Notes: generated by a model from the sequence alone, not told the origin. A DNA stretch of 64,000 nucleotides from CAZPNX01 sp964588285 (GCA_964588285.1 CAZPNX010000004.1:1-64000); one strand, 5' to 3'; counted from the stretch's first letter, positions 30,625-41,097 are shown. Translations and numbers: made by a program.

Positions 30625-32526
30625 ATGACAGCCAAGGAAAGTTACGGAAGCGAAAAGATAACCGTTCTCAAGGGAATGGAGGCGGTGCGGCGCCGGCCGG
30701 CTATGTACATCGGCGACACCGGAACCCGCGGCCTGCACCACCTGGTGTTCGAGGTGGTGGACAATTCTGTGGACGAGGCCCTGGCCGGTGCCTGCGACCA
30801 CATCAAGGTCTTCATCCGCAAGGACGGGACGGTGAGGGTGGAGGACAACGGCCGGGGCATCCCGGTGGAGATCCACAAGGAACAGAAGAAGCCGGCAGTG
30901 GAGGTGGTGATGACCATGCTCCATGCCGGGGGCAAGTTCGACAACAAGGCCTACGCCATTTCCGGCGGCCTGCACGGGGTGGGGGTGAGCGTGGTCAACG
31001 CCCTGTCGGAGTGGCTGGAGGTCGAGGTGTCGCGCGACGGCAAGGTCCACCACCAGCGCTACGAGCGCGGCCACACCAAGACCGATCTCAAGGTCATCGG
31101 CAAGAGCTCCAAAACCGGCACCACGGTCACCTTCAAACCGGACAAGGAGATATTCAAGAATACCGTCTTCTCCTTCGACACCCTGTCGGCCCGGCTGCGG
31201 GAGCTGGCCTTTCTCAACAAGGGGCTGGCCATCGACATCACCGACGAGCGCAACGGCAAGACCCACAACTTCAAGTACGATGGCGGCATCATCTCCTTCG
31301 TCAAGTTCTTAGACGAGAACAAGACGCCGCTGCACAAGCCCATCTACGTGGCCAAGGAGGGCGACGGGGTGCAGGTGGAGGTGGCCCTGCAGTACAACGA
31401 CTCCTTCGACGACAATATCTATTCCTTTGCCAACAACATCAACACCGTGGAGGGCGGCACCCACCTCATCGGATTCAAGTCGGCCCTGACCCGGGCCATA
31501 AACGACTATGTCAAAAAGAACAACCTGCTGAAGAAGGACAGCTTCGTCCTCTCCGGCGATGACGCCCGGGAGGGCCTGACGGCGGTGGTTTCGGTCAAGG
31601 TCAAGCAGCCACAGTTCGAGGGGCAGACGAAAACGAAGCTGGGAAATTCCGAAGTTAAGGGAATTGTCGAATCTCTAGTGGGACAGGAGCTGGCCACCTT
31701 TTTCGAGGAACACTCCTCGGTGGCCAACAAGATCTGCGAAAAGGCCATCCTTTCGGCCCGCTCCCGGGAGGCGGCCCGCAAGGCCCGGGACCTGGTGCGG
31801 CGCAAGAACGCCCTGGAGTCCTCGGGCCTGCCGGGCAAGCTGGCCGACTGCTCCTTGGACGACCCCAAGCTCTGCGAGCTCTACCTGGTGGAGGGCGACT
31901 CGGCCGGCGGCTCGGCCAAGCAGGGCCGGGACCGCAAGTTCCAGGCCATCCTGCCGCTGCGGGGCAAGATCCTCAACGTGGAGAAGACCCGGGTGGACAA
32001 GATGCTGGCCAACGAGGAGATCCGCACAATCATCACCGCCATGGGCACCGGCATCGGCCAGGAGGACTTCGATCCCGAGAAGGCCCGCTATCACAAGGTG
32101 ATCATCATGACCGATGCCGACGTCGACGGGGCCCACATCCGCACCCTGCTTTTGACCTTCTTCTTCCGCCACATGCGGGGTCTGATCGACAAGGGCTACC
32201 TCTACATCGCCCAACCGCCCCTCTACCGGGTGGCCAAGGGCAAGGAGGAGCACTGGGTGTACAGCGATGACGAATTGGAGAAAACTGTCAAACGGCTGGG
32301 CAAGGACGGGGTCAACATCCAGCGCTACAAGGGTCTGGGGGAGATGAACCCGGAGCAGCTGTGGAAGACCACCATGGACCCGGAGCGCCGCACCCTGTGG
32401 CAGGTGGCCGTGGACGACGCGGTGGAGACCGACCATACCTTCACCATCCTCATGGGCGACCAGGTGGAGCCGCGGCGTCAGTTCATCGAGCAGAACGCCA
32501 AGTACGTCAAGAACCTGGACGTCTGA
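30625..32526 (+). CDS. gyrB: DNA gyrase subunit B
   Basis: ATPase subunit of gyrase, which introduces negative supercoils. The 633-residue protein is the shorter type without the E. coli-specific insertion. The GHKL ATP site is visible in EVVDNSVDEA, VEDNGRGIPV and GGLHGVGVSVVNAL. The TOPRIM part has EGDSAGGSAKQGRDR and DADVDGAHIRTLLLTF, and the C-terminus ends YVKNLDV. Ribosome site AAAGGGGAA. The last 63 bases have a diverged second copy at 33352-33414, beyond an inserted two-gene cassette that now separates gyrB from gyrA. Confidence 0.97.
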   Translation: MTAKESYGSEKITVLKGMEAVRRRPAMYIGDTGTRGLHHLVFEVVDNSVDEALAGACDHIKVFIRKDGTVRVEDNGRGIPVEIHKEQKKPAVEVVMTMLHAGGKFDNKAYAISGGLHGVGVSVVNALSEWLEVEVSRDGKVHHQRYERGHTKTDLKVIGKSSKTGTTVTFKPDKEIFKNTVFSFDTLSARLRELAFLNKGLAIDITDERNGKTHNFKYDGGIISFVKFLDENKTPLHKPIYVAKEGDGVQVEVALQYNDSFDDNIYSFANNINTVEGGTHLIGFKSALTRAINDYVKKNNLLKKDSFVLSGDDAREGLTAVVSVKVKQPQFEGQTKTKLGNSEVKGIVESLVGQELATFFEEHSSVANKICEKAILSARSREAARKARDLVRRKNALESSGLPGKLADCSLDDPKLCELYLVEGDSAGGSAKQGRDRKFQAILPLRGKILNVEKTRVDKMLANEEIRTIITAMGTGIGQEDFDPEKARYHKVIIMTDADVDGAHIRTLLLTFFFRHMRGLIDKGYLYIAQPPLYRVAKGKEEHWVYSDDELEKTVKRLGKDGVNIQRYKGLGEMNPEQLWKTTMDPERRTLWQVAVDDAVETDHTFTILMGDQVEPRRQFIEQNAKYVKNLDV

Positions 32527-32666
32527 TAGGCCACAGAGACGCCGAGGCACGGAGAAGACACCAGGTAGGGATACACGGGGTAAAACCATAGCGAAAGAGG
32601 TTGTTTCTATCAAAACGCAAAAAAAGTCGCTGTGGTCGCCGGCATCCCAAGCCATGAGATGAATGA

Positions 32667-33161
32667 ATGGAAAAGACCATCCGGGTTTTGAATGATCTGG
32701 AGCGCCAGGGAGTCATCGGTCGTTATGCCATCGGCGGGGCCATGGCGGCCACTTTCTATGCCGAGCCGCTGCTGACCTACGACCTTGACGTGTTCCTGTC
32801 TTTTCCCAAAACCGGGACGCTGGTTTCGCTGACACCGCTGTATGATGAGCTGAGGTCGCGCGGCTATCCCGAACAGCGGGAGTGCGTGGACATCGAGGGG
32901 GTGGCGGTGCAGTTCCTGCCTGCGGACGACGGCCTTCTGGCCGAGGCTCTGGAACGGGCGGTGGAGGTCCCATACGGGGCCGAGAAGACCCGCGTCTTCA
33001 GCGCCGAACACCTGGCGGCCATATGCCTGCAGACCGGGCGGCCCAAGGACCGGGAGCGCTTCCGCCTGCTTTCCGATGAGGCCGGGCTCGACAGCAAGGA
33101 ACTCGCCGCCATAGCTGTAAGGCACGGACTGGGGGAAAGGCTTAAGCAATGGATGTCGTGA
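32667..33161 (+). CDS. Nucleotidyltransferase-fold protein (AbiEii/DUF6036-like)
   Basis: A 164-residue protein whose start AIGGAMAATFYAE, then TYDLDVFLSF, matches the minimal nucleotidyltransferase fold of AbiEii-type toxins and related proteins (a GG motif followed by D-x-D). A later AEHLAAICLQTGRPKDRERF fits the helical second half. Members are often paired with a small partner gene, as here, where a 57-codon gene overlaps its 3' end by 13 bases. Toxin activity is not shown; some family members are harmless. It lies between gyrB and gyrA, which is unusual. Confidence 0.75.
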   Translation: MEKTIRVLNDLERQGVIGRYAIGGAMAATFYAEPLLTYDLDVFLSFPKTGTLVSLTPLYDELRSRGYPEQRECVDIEGVAVQFLPADDGLLAEALERAVEVPYGAEKTRVFSAEHLAAICLQTGRPKDRERFRLLSDEAGLDSKELAAIAVRHGLGERLKQWMS

Positions 33162-33322
33162 ACCCGGAGCTGGGCAGGGTCCTAGAAGCAAAAGAGGCAC
33201 GGAGGAAGGAGCTGGCCCGGCTGCCCTGGCCGGAGAAGGTGGCCCTGGTGGTCAAGCTTCAGCGCATGGCAGAACCGGTGCAGAGAAAAAGGAACGGACG
33301 GGCGAGGGTTTGGAAAATATAG
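33149..33322 (+). CDS. Small partner of the nucleotidyltransferase gene (57 aa)
   Basis: A 57-residue basic protein beginning MDVVNPELGRVLEAKEARRK and containing RLPWPEKVALVVKLQRMAEP. This short helical pattern recurs, to my knowledge, in small bacterial proteins encoded next to AbiEii-type nucleotidyltransferases. It overlaps the upstream gene by 13 bases in another frame, suggesting coupled expression. If the pair is a toxin-antitoxin system, the small protein would be the partner or antidote; this is an inference. It contains no membrane or signal segment. Confidence 0.65.
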   Translation: MDVVNPELGRVLEAKEARRKELARLPWPEKVALVVKLQRMAEPVQRKRNGRARVWKI

Positions 33323-33351
33323 GCTGGCTTGCTATATAAGCCGATCACACC

Positions 33352-33414
33352 GTGGAGCCCAAGCGGAAATTAATCGGGAAGAACCCCAATTACGTCAAGA
33401 ACCTGGACGTCTGA
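33352..33414 (+). pseudogene. Second, diverged copy of the gyrB 3' end
   Basis: Read from GTG at 33352, 20 codons and a stop give VEPKRKLIGKNPNYVKNLDV, aligned without gaps to the GyrB C-terminus VEPRRQFIEQNAKYVKNLDV. The final 24 bases are identical (33391-33414 and 32503-32526), while the 39 bases before them have diverged. This is what remains when a cassette enters at, or is exchanged with, the 3' end of a gene. Confidence 0.8.
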
Positions 33415-33427
33415 CCTCACAAATGTA

Positions 33428-33509
33428 AGGACACGGCGGCCTACTTCGTCAAAGTATCTCCGGCTATGAAGGCTGTACGCCGTGTCCTAACAATAATACG
33501 CCGTGTTCC
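33428..33509 (+). promoter_or_regulatory. Mutually exclusive inverted repeats upstream of gyrA
   Basis: AGGACACGGCG at 33428-33438 can pair with CGCCGTGTCCT at 33478-33488, or nearly as well with CGCCGTGTTCC at 33499-33509. The second option lies just ahead of the AAGGA ribosome site of gyrA (33516). The arrangement could form an attenuator or a translational switch. Confidence 0.45.
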
Positions 33510-33530
33510 AACGATAAGGATGTAAGAACC

Positions 33531-35978
<2,448 letters not shown>

Positions 35979-35998
35979 CCGGAGATGACTGACTTTTC

Positions 35999-36036
35999 GG
36001 CCGGAGGAGACTGTAACGGCATCCTCCGGCCATTTT
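35999..36036 (+). terminator. Rho-independent terminator after gyrA
   Basis: A 10-base stem GGCCGGAGGA / TCCTCCGGCC (35999-36008 with 36022-36031) with a 13-base loop is followed by ATTTTG. It lies 21 bases after the gyrA stop. Confidence 0.85.
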
Positions 36037-36047
36037 GCAGATTTCAT

Positions 36048-36076
36048 TTGACAAAAGTTTCAATTTGTGATATTTT
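36048..36076 (+). promoter_or_regulatory. Sigma70-type promoter for the Abi-like gene
   Basis: TTGACA (36048-36053), a 17-base spacer and TATTTT (36071-36076). The predicted transcript starts near 36083, about 56 bases before the ATG at 36139, in AT-rich DNA. Confidence 0.65.
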
Positions 36077-36138
36077 TGTAACTCACATTTTTCCGGTTAC
36101 TTTGTCTCTCTTAAAAATACTATATTGATATATTCAAG

Positions 36139-36993
36139 ATGAAAGCGCTGAGACCCGAGACTTTGGAACATTTGGCCGAACTGATCGCCGGCGAGAAGGG
36201 GGTGATGTCCCGGGACGGGTTCGCCATCGTCCAGTTCTTTCAGAACGCCGGTTTGGAGTGCTCCTTTTACGACGGCAGCGATCGCAAATACTTCACCCTC
36301 AAGGCGCTGCGGCGTTATCAGGACGATCCGGCCGCCATGGAGAAGGTGATACTGCGCCTGGCCAACCCCAAGGAATACAAGTCTCAGGTAAAGATGCTGG
36401 TGGTGGCCGCCAACCGACTGAACCACATACTGCTGTCCGAGGGGCTGAGGATCGGCTTCGACGGCATCAACCCCAAGCTGGTGGAATTGGCGCCGTCCCC
36501 GAAGCCGCCCATATCCAGACAGGCTGCGCAGCGTGAGCCGGCGGCGGCCGCCCCGGACTTCGTGCATCTGACCCGGGATGTGACCTTGGCCGGGATGCTG
36601 GAGAACCGCAGGTGGGAGGTGCTGGTCTGCATGAAGCACAAGGCCCACCTGGCGGCCATCATTCTGATGGGCACCATCCTGGAGGGGGTGATGCTGTCCA
36701 TCGTCCACAACAATCCCAATGAGGCCAATGTTTCAACTCGGGCCCCCAAGGACCAGCACGGAAGGATCAAGCACTTTGCTGATTGGACGCTGGCGGAGCT
36801 GGCCGAGGTGGCCCATGACCGGGGGTGGATCTCCCTGGAGGAGAACAGGTACCTCTATCTCCTCAAGGAATACCGCCGTCTGATCCATCCCTGGGAGCAG
36901 AGGGCCAGGAACGAGAGCCCGGACGAGGAAACCTGTCATGAGTGCTATAAGGAATTCGTGGCGCTTTTGGACGACATCCAGAGGCGGTGTTGA
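36139..36993 (+). CDS. Abi-like protein: AbiJ-type N-terminal plus HEPN-like C-terminal region
   Basis: A 284-residue protein of two parts. Residues 1-110 (LAELIAGEKGVMSRDGFAIV, QFFQNAGL, then LNHILLSEGLRI) resemble the N-terminal domains seen in AbiJ-type abortive-infection proteins. Residues 150-284 (HLAAIILMGTILEGVMLSI, YRRLIHPWEQ) look like a helical HEPN-type domain. The classic HEPN RNase motif R-x4-6-H is not exact, so RNase activity is uncertain. It has its own promoter at 36048 and stands alone. A defence role is suggested by family resemblance only. Confidence 0.6.
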   Translation: MKALRPETLEHLAELIAGEKGVMSRDGFAIVQFFQNAGLECSFYDGSDRKYFTLKALRRYQDDPAAMEKVILRLANPKEYKSQVKMLVVAANRLNHILLSEGLRIGFDGINPKLVELAPSPKPPISRQAAQREPAAAAPDFVHLTRDVTLAGMLENRRWEVLVCMKHKAHLAAIILMGTILEGVMLSIVHNNPNEANVSTRAPKDQHGRIKHFADWTLAELAEVAHDRGWISLEENRYLYLLKEYRRLIHPWEQRARNESPDEETCHECYKEFVALLDDIQRRC

Positions 36994-37124
36994 GGTAGAA
37001 CATCAATTTTCAGGAATCCAGGAAGTTGGGAATTTTCGCAAAAGGTAGTAGGCCACAAGCAGGAAAACATTTCCTGCTTCTTCGTCATCCGATAGCTGAG
37101 AAAAACGCTTAATATAATTAACGA

Positions 37125-37340
37125 ATGTCCAATAGCGTCCCCCTAATCTTCTGGCCCTTCTGGGCCATTTGGAAGCTGCTGGAGACAATACTGAAGTTCA
37201 CCGGACGTCTGGTGGCAATAACCGTGGGCTTGGCGTTTCTCATAGCCGGCATGGTCCTATGTTTCACCGTCCTGGGGTTGCCGACGGGTCTGCCCTTGGC
37301 GGCGGTGGGACTGCTGCTGGTGGTGCGGGGGCTCTTCTAA
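37125..37340 (+). CDS. Small two-span membrane protein
   Basis: A 71-residue protein, nearly all hydrophobic, with two predicted membrane helices (VAITVGLAFLIAGMVLCFTV and LPLAAVGLLLVVRGLF) separated by a Gly-Leu-Pro turn. I do not recognise a function. A perfect TATAAT at 37113-37118 lies only 6 bases upstream of the ATG. If it is a -10 element the mRNA would be leaderless, but no good -35 is visible. Confidence 0.65.
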   Translation: MSNSVPLIFWPFWAIWKLLETILKFTGRLVAITVGLAFLIAGMVLCFTVLGLPTGLPLAAVGLLLVVRGLF

Positions 37341-37356
37341 ATTAGCTACGAAACAT

Positions 37357-37740
37357 ATGAAAAACAAGATGCGGTCTTTTAGGAAAACAACTATGGGGGA
37401 TTTTAAAAAAGACTGGGCAGCCGAGTTCTCCGGGGCCGTGACCGTCTGCGACCGGGAGGGAATCATACTTTACATGAACAACAAGGCCGCGGCTACCTTT
37501 GCCAAGTGGGGAGGGCGGGATCTGGTGGGCAGAAGCCTGATGGATTGTCATCCGGAGCCGGCCAAGTCCAAGCTCCGCGGCCTGCTTGCCAGCGGCGGCA
37601 GCAACGTCTACACCATCGAGAAGGACGGGATCAAGAAGCTTATCTATCAAGCGCCCTGGCGGTTTGCCGGCGAACTGCAGGGCATGGTGGAACTGAGCCT
37701 AGAAATTCCGGCCGAAATGCCGCACTTCCGACGATCATGA
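37357..37740 (+). CDS. Single PAS-domain protein
   Basis: A 127-residue protein that consists of one PAS domain: FSGAVTVCDREGIILYMNNK at the start of the domain, LVGRSLMDCHPEPA in the middle, then KKLIYQAPWR and a final beta strand. PAS domains sense ligands, redox state or partners, but here no output domain is attached, so it probably acts by binding another protein. A second in-frame ATG at 37393 could also serve as the start. It follows the small membrane gene by 16 bases. Confidence 0.8.
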   Translation: MKNKMRSFRKTTMGDFKKDWAAEFSGAVTVCDREGIILYMNNKAAATFAKWGGRDLVGRSLMDCHPEPAKSKLRGLLASGGSNVYTIEKDGIKKLIYQAPWRFAGELQGMVELSLEIPAEMPHFRRS

Positions 37741-37788
37741 ATAAAACGGCCTAATGTTTTTAGCAAAAATCAAAAAAAAGGAGAAAAG

Positions 37789-38169
37789 ATGGAAAGCTAC
37801 GGACACCCGCTGGCGGCATTGATGTCCTCGGGAGTCTCGCTGATCATCGGACTGGCGGCCTACCTCTACACAGCCTTTGCCCTGATGGCCATGGCCAAGC
37901 GCACCAACACCCCCAACGGATGGCTGGCCTTCATTCCCATCGCCAACGTCTATCTGATGACCCAGATCGCCAAGCTGCCCTGGTGGTGGACGCTTTGCCT
38001 GGTGGCGGCCATCATCCCGGTGGTCGGCGGCCTGGTGATGCTGGCGGCCATGATCTACATCTGGTGGAAGATAGCTGAAAATTTGGGCAAGCCGGGCTGG
38101 TGGAGCCTGCTGCTGTTGGTTCCCATCGTCAACCTGATAATCATCGGTATCATGGCTTGGGGAAAATAA
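37789..38169 (+). CDS. DUF5684-type membrane protein
   Basis: A 126-residue protein with three to four membrane segments. The pattern AKRTNTPNGWLAFIPIANVY, then a WWW-rich helix, then ENLGKPGWWSLLLLVPIVNL matches the DUF5684 family of uncharacterised bacterial membrane proteins. Ribosome site AAAAGGAGAAAAG. A hairpin terminator follows (38187-38216). Its function is unknown. Confidence 0.8.
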   Translation: MESYGHPLAALMSSGVSLIIGLAAYLYTAFALMAMAKRTNTPNGWLAFIPIANVYLMTQIAKLPWWWTLCLVAAIIPVVGGLVMLAAMIYIWWKIAENLGKPGWWSLLLLVPIVNLIIIGIMAWGK

Positions 38170-38186
38170 TTTCCAGCCGCGGCCGG

Positions 38187-38216
38187 GGGCCTTCCGGATT
38201 TTCCGGGAGGCCCTTT
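38187..38216 (+). terminator. Rho-independent terminator
   Basis: An 11-base stem GGGCCTTCCGG / CCGGGAGGCCC has one wobble pair, an ATTTT loop and a following TTT. It lies 18 bases after the DUF5684 gene. Confidence 0.85.
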
Positions 38217-38231
38217 CGCTTTATGGTCCGG

Positions 38232-38260
38232 TTGATTTTTTTTCGGTCGGCAGTTATAAT
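38232..38260 (+). promoter_or_regulatory. Sigma70-type promoter predicting a leaderless mRNA
   Basis: TTGATT (38232-38237), a 17-base spacer and a perfect TATAAT (38255-38260). The start point about 7 bases on falls at the ATG at 38267 of the vWA gene. No ribosome site is present between them. Confidence 0.7.
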
Positions 38261-38266
38261 AATGAC

Positions 38267-40336
38267 ATGGCTTTCTGGATGATTTTAGCCCTGGCGTTGG
38301 GGCTGTTTTTATGGAACGCGGCTTTAGAGAGACGGCGGCTGCCAGGACGACAATGGCGCTGGCTGGCTTTTCTGCGGTGGGGCGGACTGGCTCTGTTGGC
38401 GGCAGCCCTGTGGGAGTTGGACCCTTGGGGGGCGATTGCTATCCGCCGAAGGCCTCTGGTGCTGGCTGTGGTTGACGGCTCTCAGAGCATGGGACGCCGG
38501 GACGGACTGGACAGCACCCGCTATCAGCGGGCGTTATCCGACGCCCAAAGCTTGGCCGGGCGCCAGGGCATTGAATTGAAGATAGCGGCTGGACACGAGG
38601 CATCCTTGGCTTCGCCGGCAAAAAACGCCTCCGGATCCTATACCAACATCGGAGCCTGGCTGGAGCAGGCCAAGCAACAGCGTCCGGACGCCCTGGTTTT
38701 GCTGAGCGACGGCAACAACAATGCCGGCATCGACCCCGCGGTGGCCGCCGCCGGGGCAGGTTTTCCGGTTTTCGTTTTGGGCTACGGTCCGCCGGAGGCC
38801 GGCCGGATACCGGCCATCATCGATGCCTGGGCCCCGGAGCGGACGGAACTGGGCAAGCTGGCCGAAGTCAAGCTGCGTCTCAGGTCCGGCCTCCGGCCGT
38901 TAACAATATCTACCGAGGTTGACGGTCGGCCAGGCAGCTCTTTCAAAATACCGGCCGGAGCCGAACGTACCGAGGCCATCAGGCACTCAACAGAGATTCC
39001 AGGCATCCACCGGATGCGGTTGTTTTTAATCGACGGAACAGACACCCTGGACCGCCGGTCTGTCTCTTATCGAATCGAGAAGTACAGAATGCAAGTCGTC
39101 TGCCTATGCGGTACGCCGGACTGGAACCTGCGGTTTCTGAAGCAGGCCATGGCCCCGGATCCGGGCATCGAGTTGAGGACGTACCTACTTCGCCAGGGTC
39201 AATGGGAGGCGACCGATCGGTCCTCCCAGCCGCAGATCTTAGACAGATCCCTGCTGTCAAAGGCCGACCTGCTTATCCTCTTAAACCTGAGGCCGGCCGA
39301 TCTAAGCCCGGAGCTGGAAAAAACGATCATCTCGGCGGTCCGGAAGTCCGACATCCCCATTCTTTTTCTGGGTTCGAGATGGGACGAAACCTTCCGATCC
39401 AGGGAAATATACCCCTTATTGCCGCTTCAGGTGCGCCAGGCGGGGGGGCGGGTTCAGTCACGGCAGGCGATGGATGAATTTCAGTTGTCCAAACTGATGT
39501 CAGATCCCGGCAGCCAGGAGGCCGTTTTCTCCCTGCTCAAGAAAATGCCGCCGCTTTGGTCTATGCGGGATATCAGCCCGGCCTCGAAGACGGTTTCAGT
39601 GATGGCCACCGGCGAGGCCGGCGGCAAACGTTTTCCGGTCTGGGCCTGGTGGTATCAGGGCCGGGCCAGGGTTGCCCAGCTGGCGGTGGAGGATTTGTGG
39701 TCATGGAGCCTGGGCTACCCGGGCCGCGATTCCCCGCAGGGGGACACCAGCCTCTATGGGCGTTTGATAAGGGGAATGTGCCGCTGGCTGGCGGGAATGC
39801 CGGGGCAGACCCTGGAGGTCGGGCCGGAAAGAAGCATCTATTATGCAGGGGAAGAGGTCAGATTGCGGGGCAGGCATCAGCCGGCCTCGGGATCTGACCG
39901 AGGCGAAACGGTATGGATATCAAGCATCCATAGCCAGGGAAAGAAAGTGGCCGCTCAAAGAATGATACCTTGGCGGGCGGGCGAGCATCAGGCAACGTAT
40001 GCCGGTTTGATTCCGGGTGAATATGATTGGCAGGCCGAGCTGGCGATGGGAGGTCGGGTGATAGAAAGATCCCGGGGCAGGTTCTGGCTGGAGCCCAATC
40101 CCAGCATGCAGGGCGGGCATGTCCAGCAGGCCGGGCTGTTGAAGCGTCTGGCCGATGTTTCCGGGGGAAGATACTGGGACAGGCATAGTCGGAGCGGCGG
40201 GCCGGCAATCCTTGAAGGCGTCAGGCTCAGGTCCTCAAAAAAGCCGGGCCAAGCCGGGCCGTTGGGACTGACCCTGATGGGATTGGGGCTGTTCTTGGCA
40301 GAATGGTATTGGCGACGGAGATGGGGGCTTAAGTGA
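38267..40336 (+). CDS. Membrane protein with a vWA-like domain
   Basis: A 689-residue protein with two N-terminal membrane helices, an extracytoplasmic region, and one C-terminal helix (PLGLTLMGLGLFLAEWYW). Residues about 65-180 form a von Willebrand A domain with the metal-site motif DGSQSMG (a DxSxS pattern) and a later LLSDGNNNAG. A following segment (VVCLCGTPDWNLRFLKQA...LLRQGQWEATD) resembles the glutamine-amidotransferase-like part found in related bacterial membrane vWA proteins. Such proteins tend to cluster with MoxR-type ATPases, but none is nearby. The role is unknown. Transcription probably begins at the ATG itself. Confidence 0.78.
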   Translation: MAFWMILALALGLFLWNAALERRRLPGRQWRWLAFLRWGGLALLAAALWELDPWGAIAIRRRPLVLAVVDGSQSMGRRDGLDSTRYQRALSDAQSLAGRQGIELKIAAGHEASLASPAKNASGSYTNIGAWLEQAKQQRPDALVLLSDGNNNAGIDPAVAAAGAGFPVFVLGYGPPEAGRIPAIIDAWAPERTELGKLAEVKLRLRSGLRPLTISTEVDGRPGSSFKIPAGAERTEAIRHSTEIPGIHRMRLFLIDGTDTLDRRSVSYRIEKYRMQVVCLCGTPDWNLRFLKQAMAPDPGIELRTYLLRQGQWEATDRSSQPQILDRSLLSKADLLILLNLRPADLSPELEKTIISAVRKSDIPILFLGSRWDETFRSREIYPLLPLQVRQAGGRVQSRQAMDEFQLSKLMSDPGSQEAVFSLLKKMPPLWSMRDISPASKTVSVMATGEAGGKRFPVWAWWYQGRARVAQLAVEDLWSWSLGYPGRDSPQGDTSLYGRLIRGMCRWLAGMPGQTLEVGPERSIYYAGEEVRLRGRHQPASGSDRGETVWISSIHSQGKKVAAQRMIPWRAGEHQATYAGLIPGEYDWQAELAMGGRVIERSRGRFWLEPNPSMQGGHVQQAGLLKRLADVSGGRYWDRHSRSGGPAILEGVRLRSSKKPGQAGPLGLTLMGLGLFLAEWYWRRRWGLK

Positions 40337-40417
40337 GGCCGATGGAACTTTCCTCAACTCTCATGAACCCAGGAGAACGGGAAAGGCATAACAGCTAGAA
40401 GTCATTTAACCGCTGAT

Positions 40418-41083
40418 ATGATTCCAATAAAGGACGATATTCCTTCATCGCGCTTTCCGGCGGTCAACACAGCCATCATCAGCGCCAACTGCCTGGCCTT
40501 CGTCCTGGAGCTTTCGTTGGGCAACCAAGCGGGAGCCTTCATCCAATCCTATGGCATAGTGCCCCAAAGGCTGTTGCAGAACCTGGGAGGGGAATGGTGG
40601 ACAATATTCAGCTCCATGTTCCTTCATGGGGGGTGGGCGCATATCATCGGCAATATGCTTTATCTCTATATCTTCGGCGATAATGTCGAGGATGCCATGG
40701 GCCATGTCCCCTATCTGATTTTCTATCTTATGTGCGGGACCGGGGCGGCCTGGGCCCAGGTGCTTAGCGGGCCGGGATCGTCCGTGCCCACGGTGGGGGC
40801 TTCGGGAGCCATTGCCGGAGTGCTGGGTGCCTACCTGGTGCTCTATCCCCGGGCCGGGGTGCTGACCCTGATACCGTTGGGGTTCTTCCTTCAGGTGGTC
40901 AGGATACCGGCCTTGTTGGTGCTGGGCTTCTGGATCGTAATTCAGTTCATCTCCGGTCTGGCCAGCATCCCCCAGGCCGGGTCTGCAACCGGAGGGGTGG
41001 CCTGGTTTGCCCATATCGGGGGGGTCGCCGCCGGGCTGGTTCTGGTAAAGCTGTTCGTAGGAAGGCGGTTGACAAGGCGTTAA
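40418..41083 (+). CDS. Rhomboid-family intramembrane serine protease
   Basis: A 221-residue, six-helix intramembrane protease that cuts membrane proteins inside or near the bilayer. The catalytic Ser129 lies in VGASGAIAGVLGAY, and the partner His lies in AHIGGVAAGL. Upstream HGGWAHIIGNMLYLYIFGDN is the usual loop-1 / helix-2 region with the family His/Asn residues. The gene ends 43 bases before the M6 protease gene. The -35 of that gene's promoter is inside the rhomboid 3' end. Confidence 0.94.
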   Translation: MIPIKDDIPSSRFPAVNTAIISANCLAFVLELSLGNQAGAFIQSYGIVPQRLLQNLGGEWWTIFSSMFLHGGWAHIIGNMLYLYIFGDNVEDAMGHVPYLIFYLMCGTGAAWAQVLSGPGSSVPTVGASGAIAGVLGAYLVLYPRAGVLTLIPLGFFLQVVRIPALLVLGFWIVIQFISGLASIPQAGSATGGVAWFAHIGGVAAGLVLVKLFVGRRLTRR

Positions 41084-41097
41084 ACTTGGGTTATATT
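41069..41097 (+). promoter_or_regulatory. Sigma70-type promoter for the M6 protease
   Basis: TTGACA (41069-41074) inside the 3' end of the rhomboid gene, a 17-base spacer and TATATT (41092-41097). The downstream AAGGAGGAAA ribosome site and ATG (41126) follow after a short leader. Confidence 0.8.
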
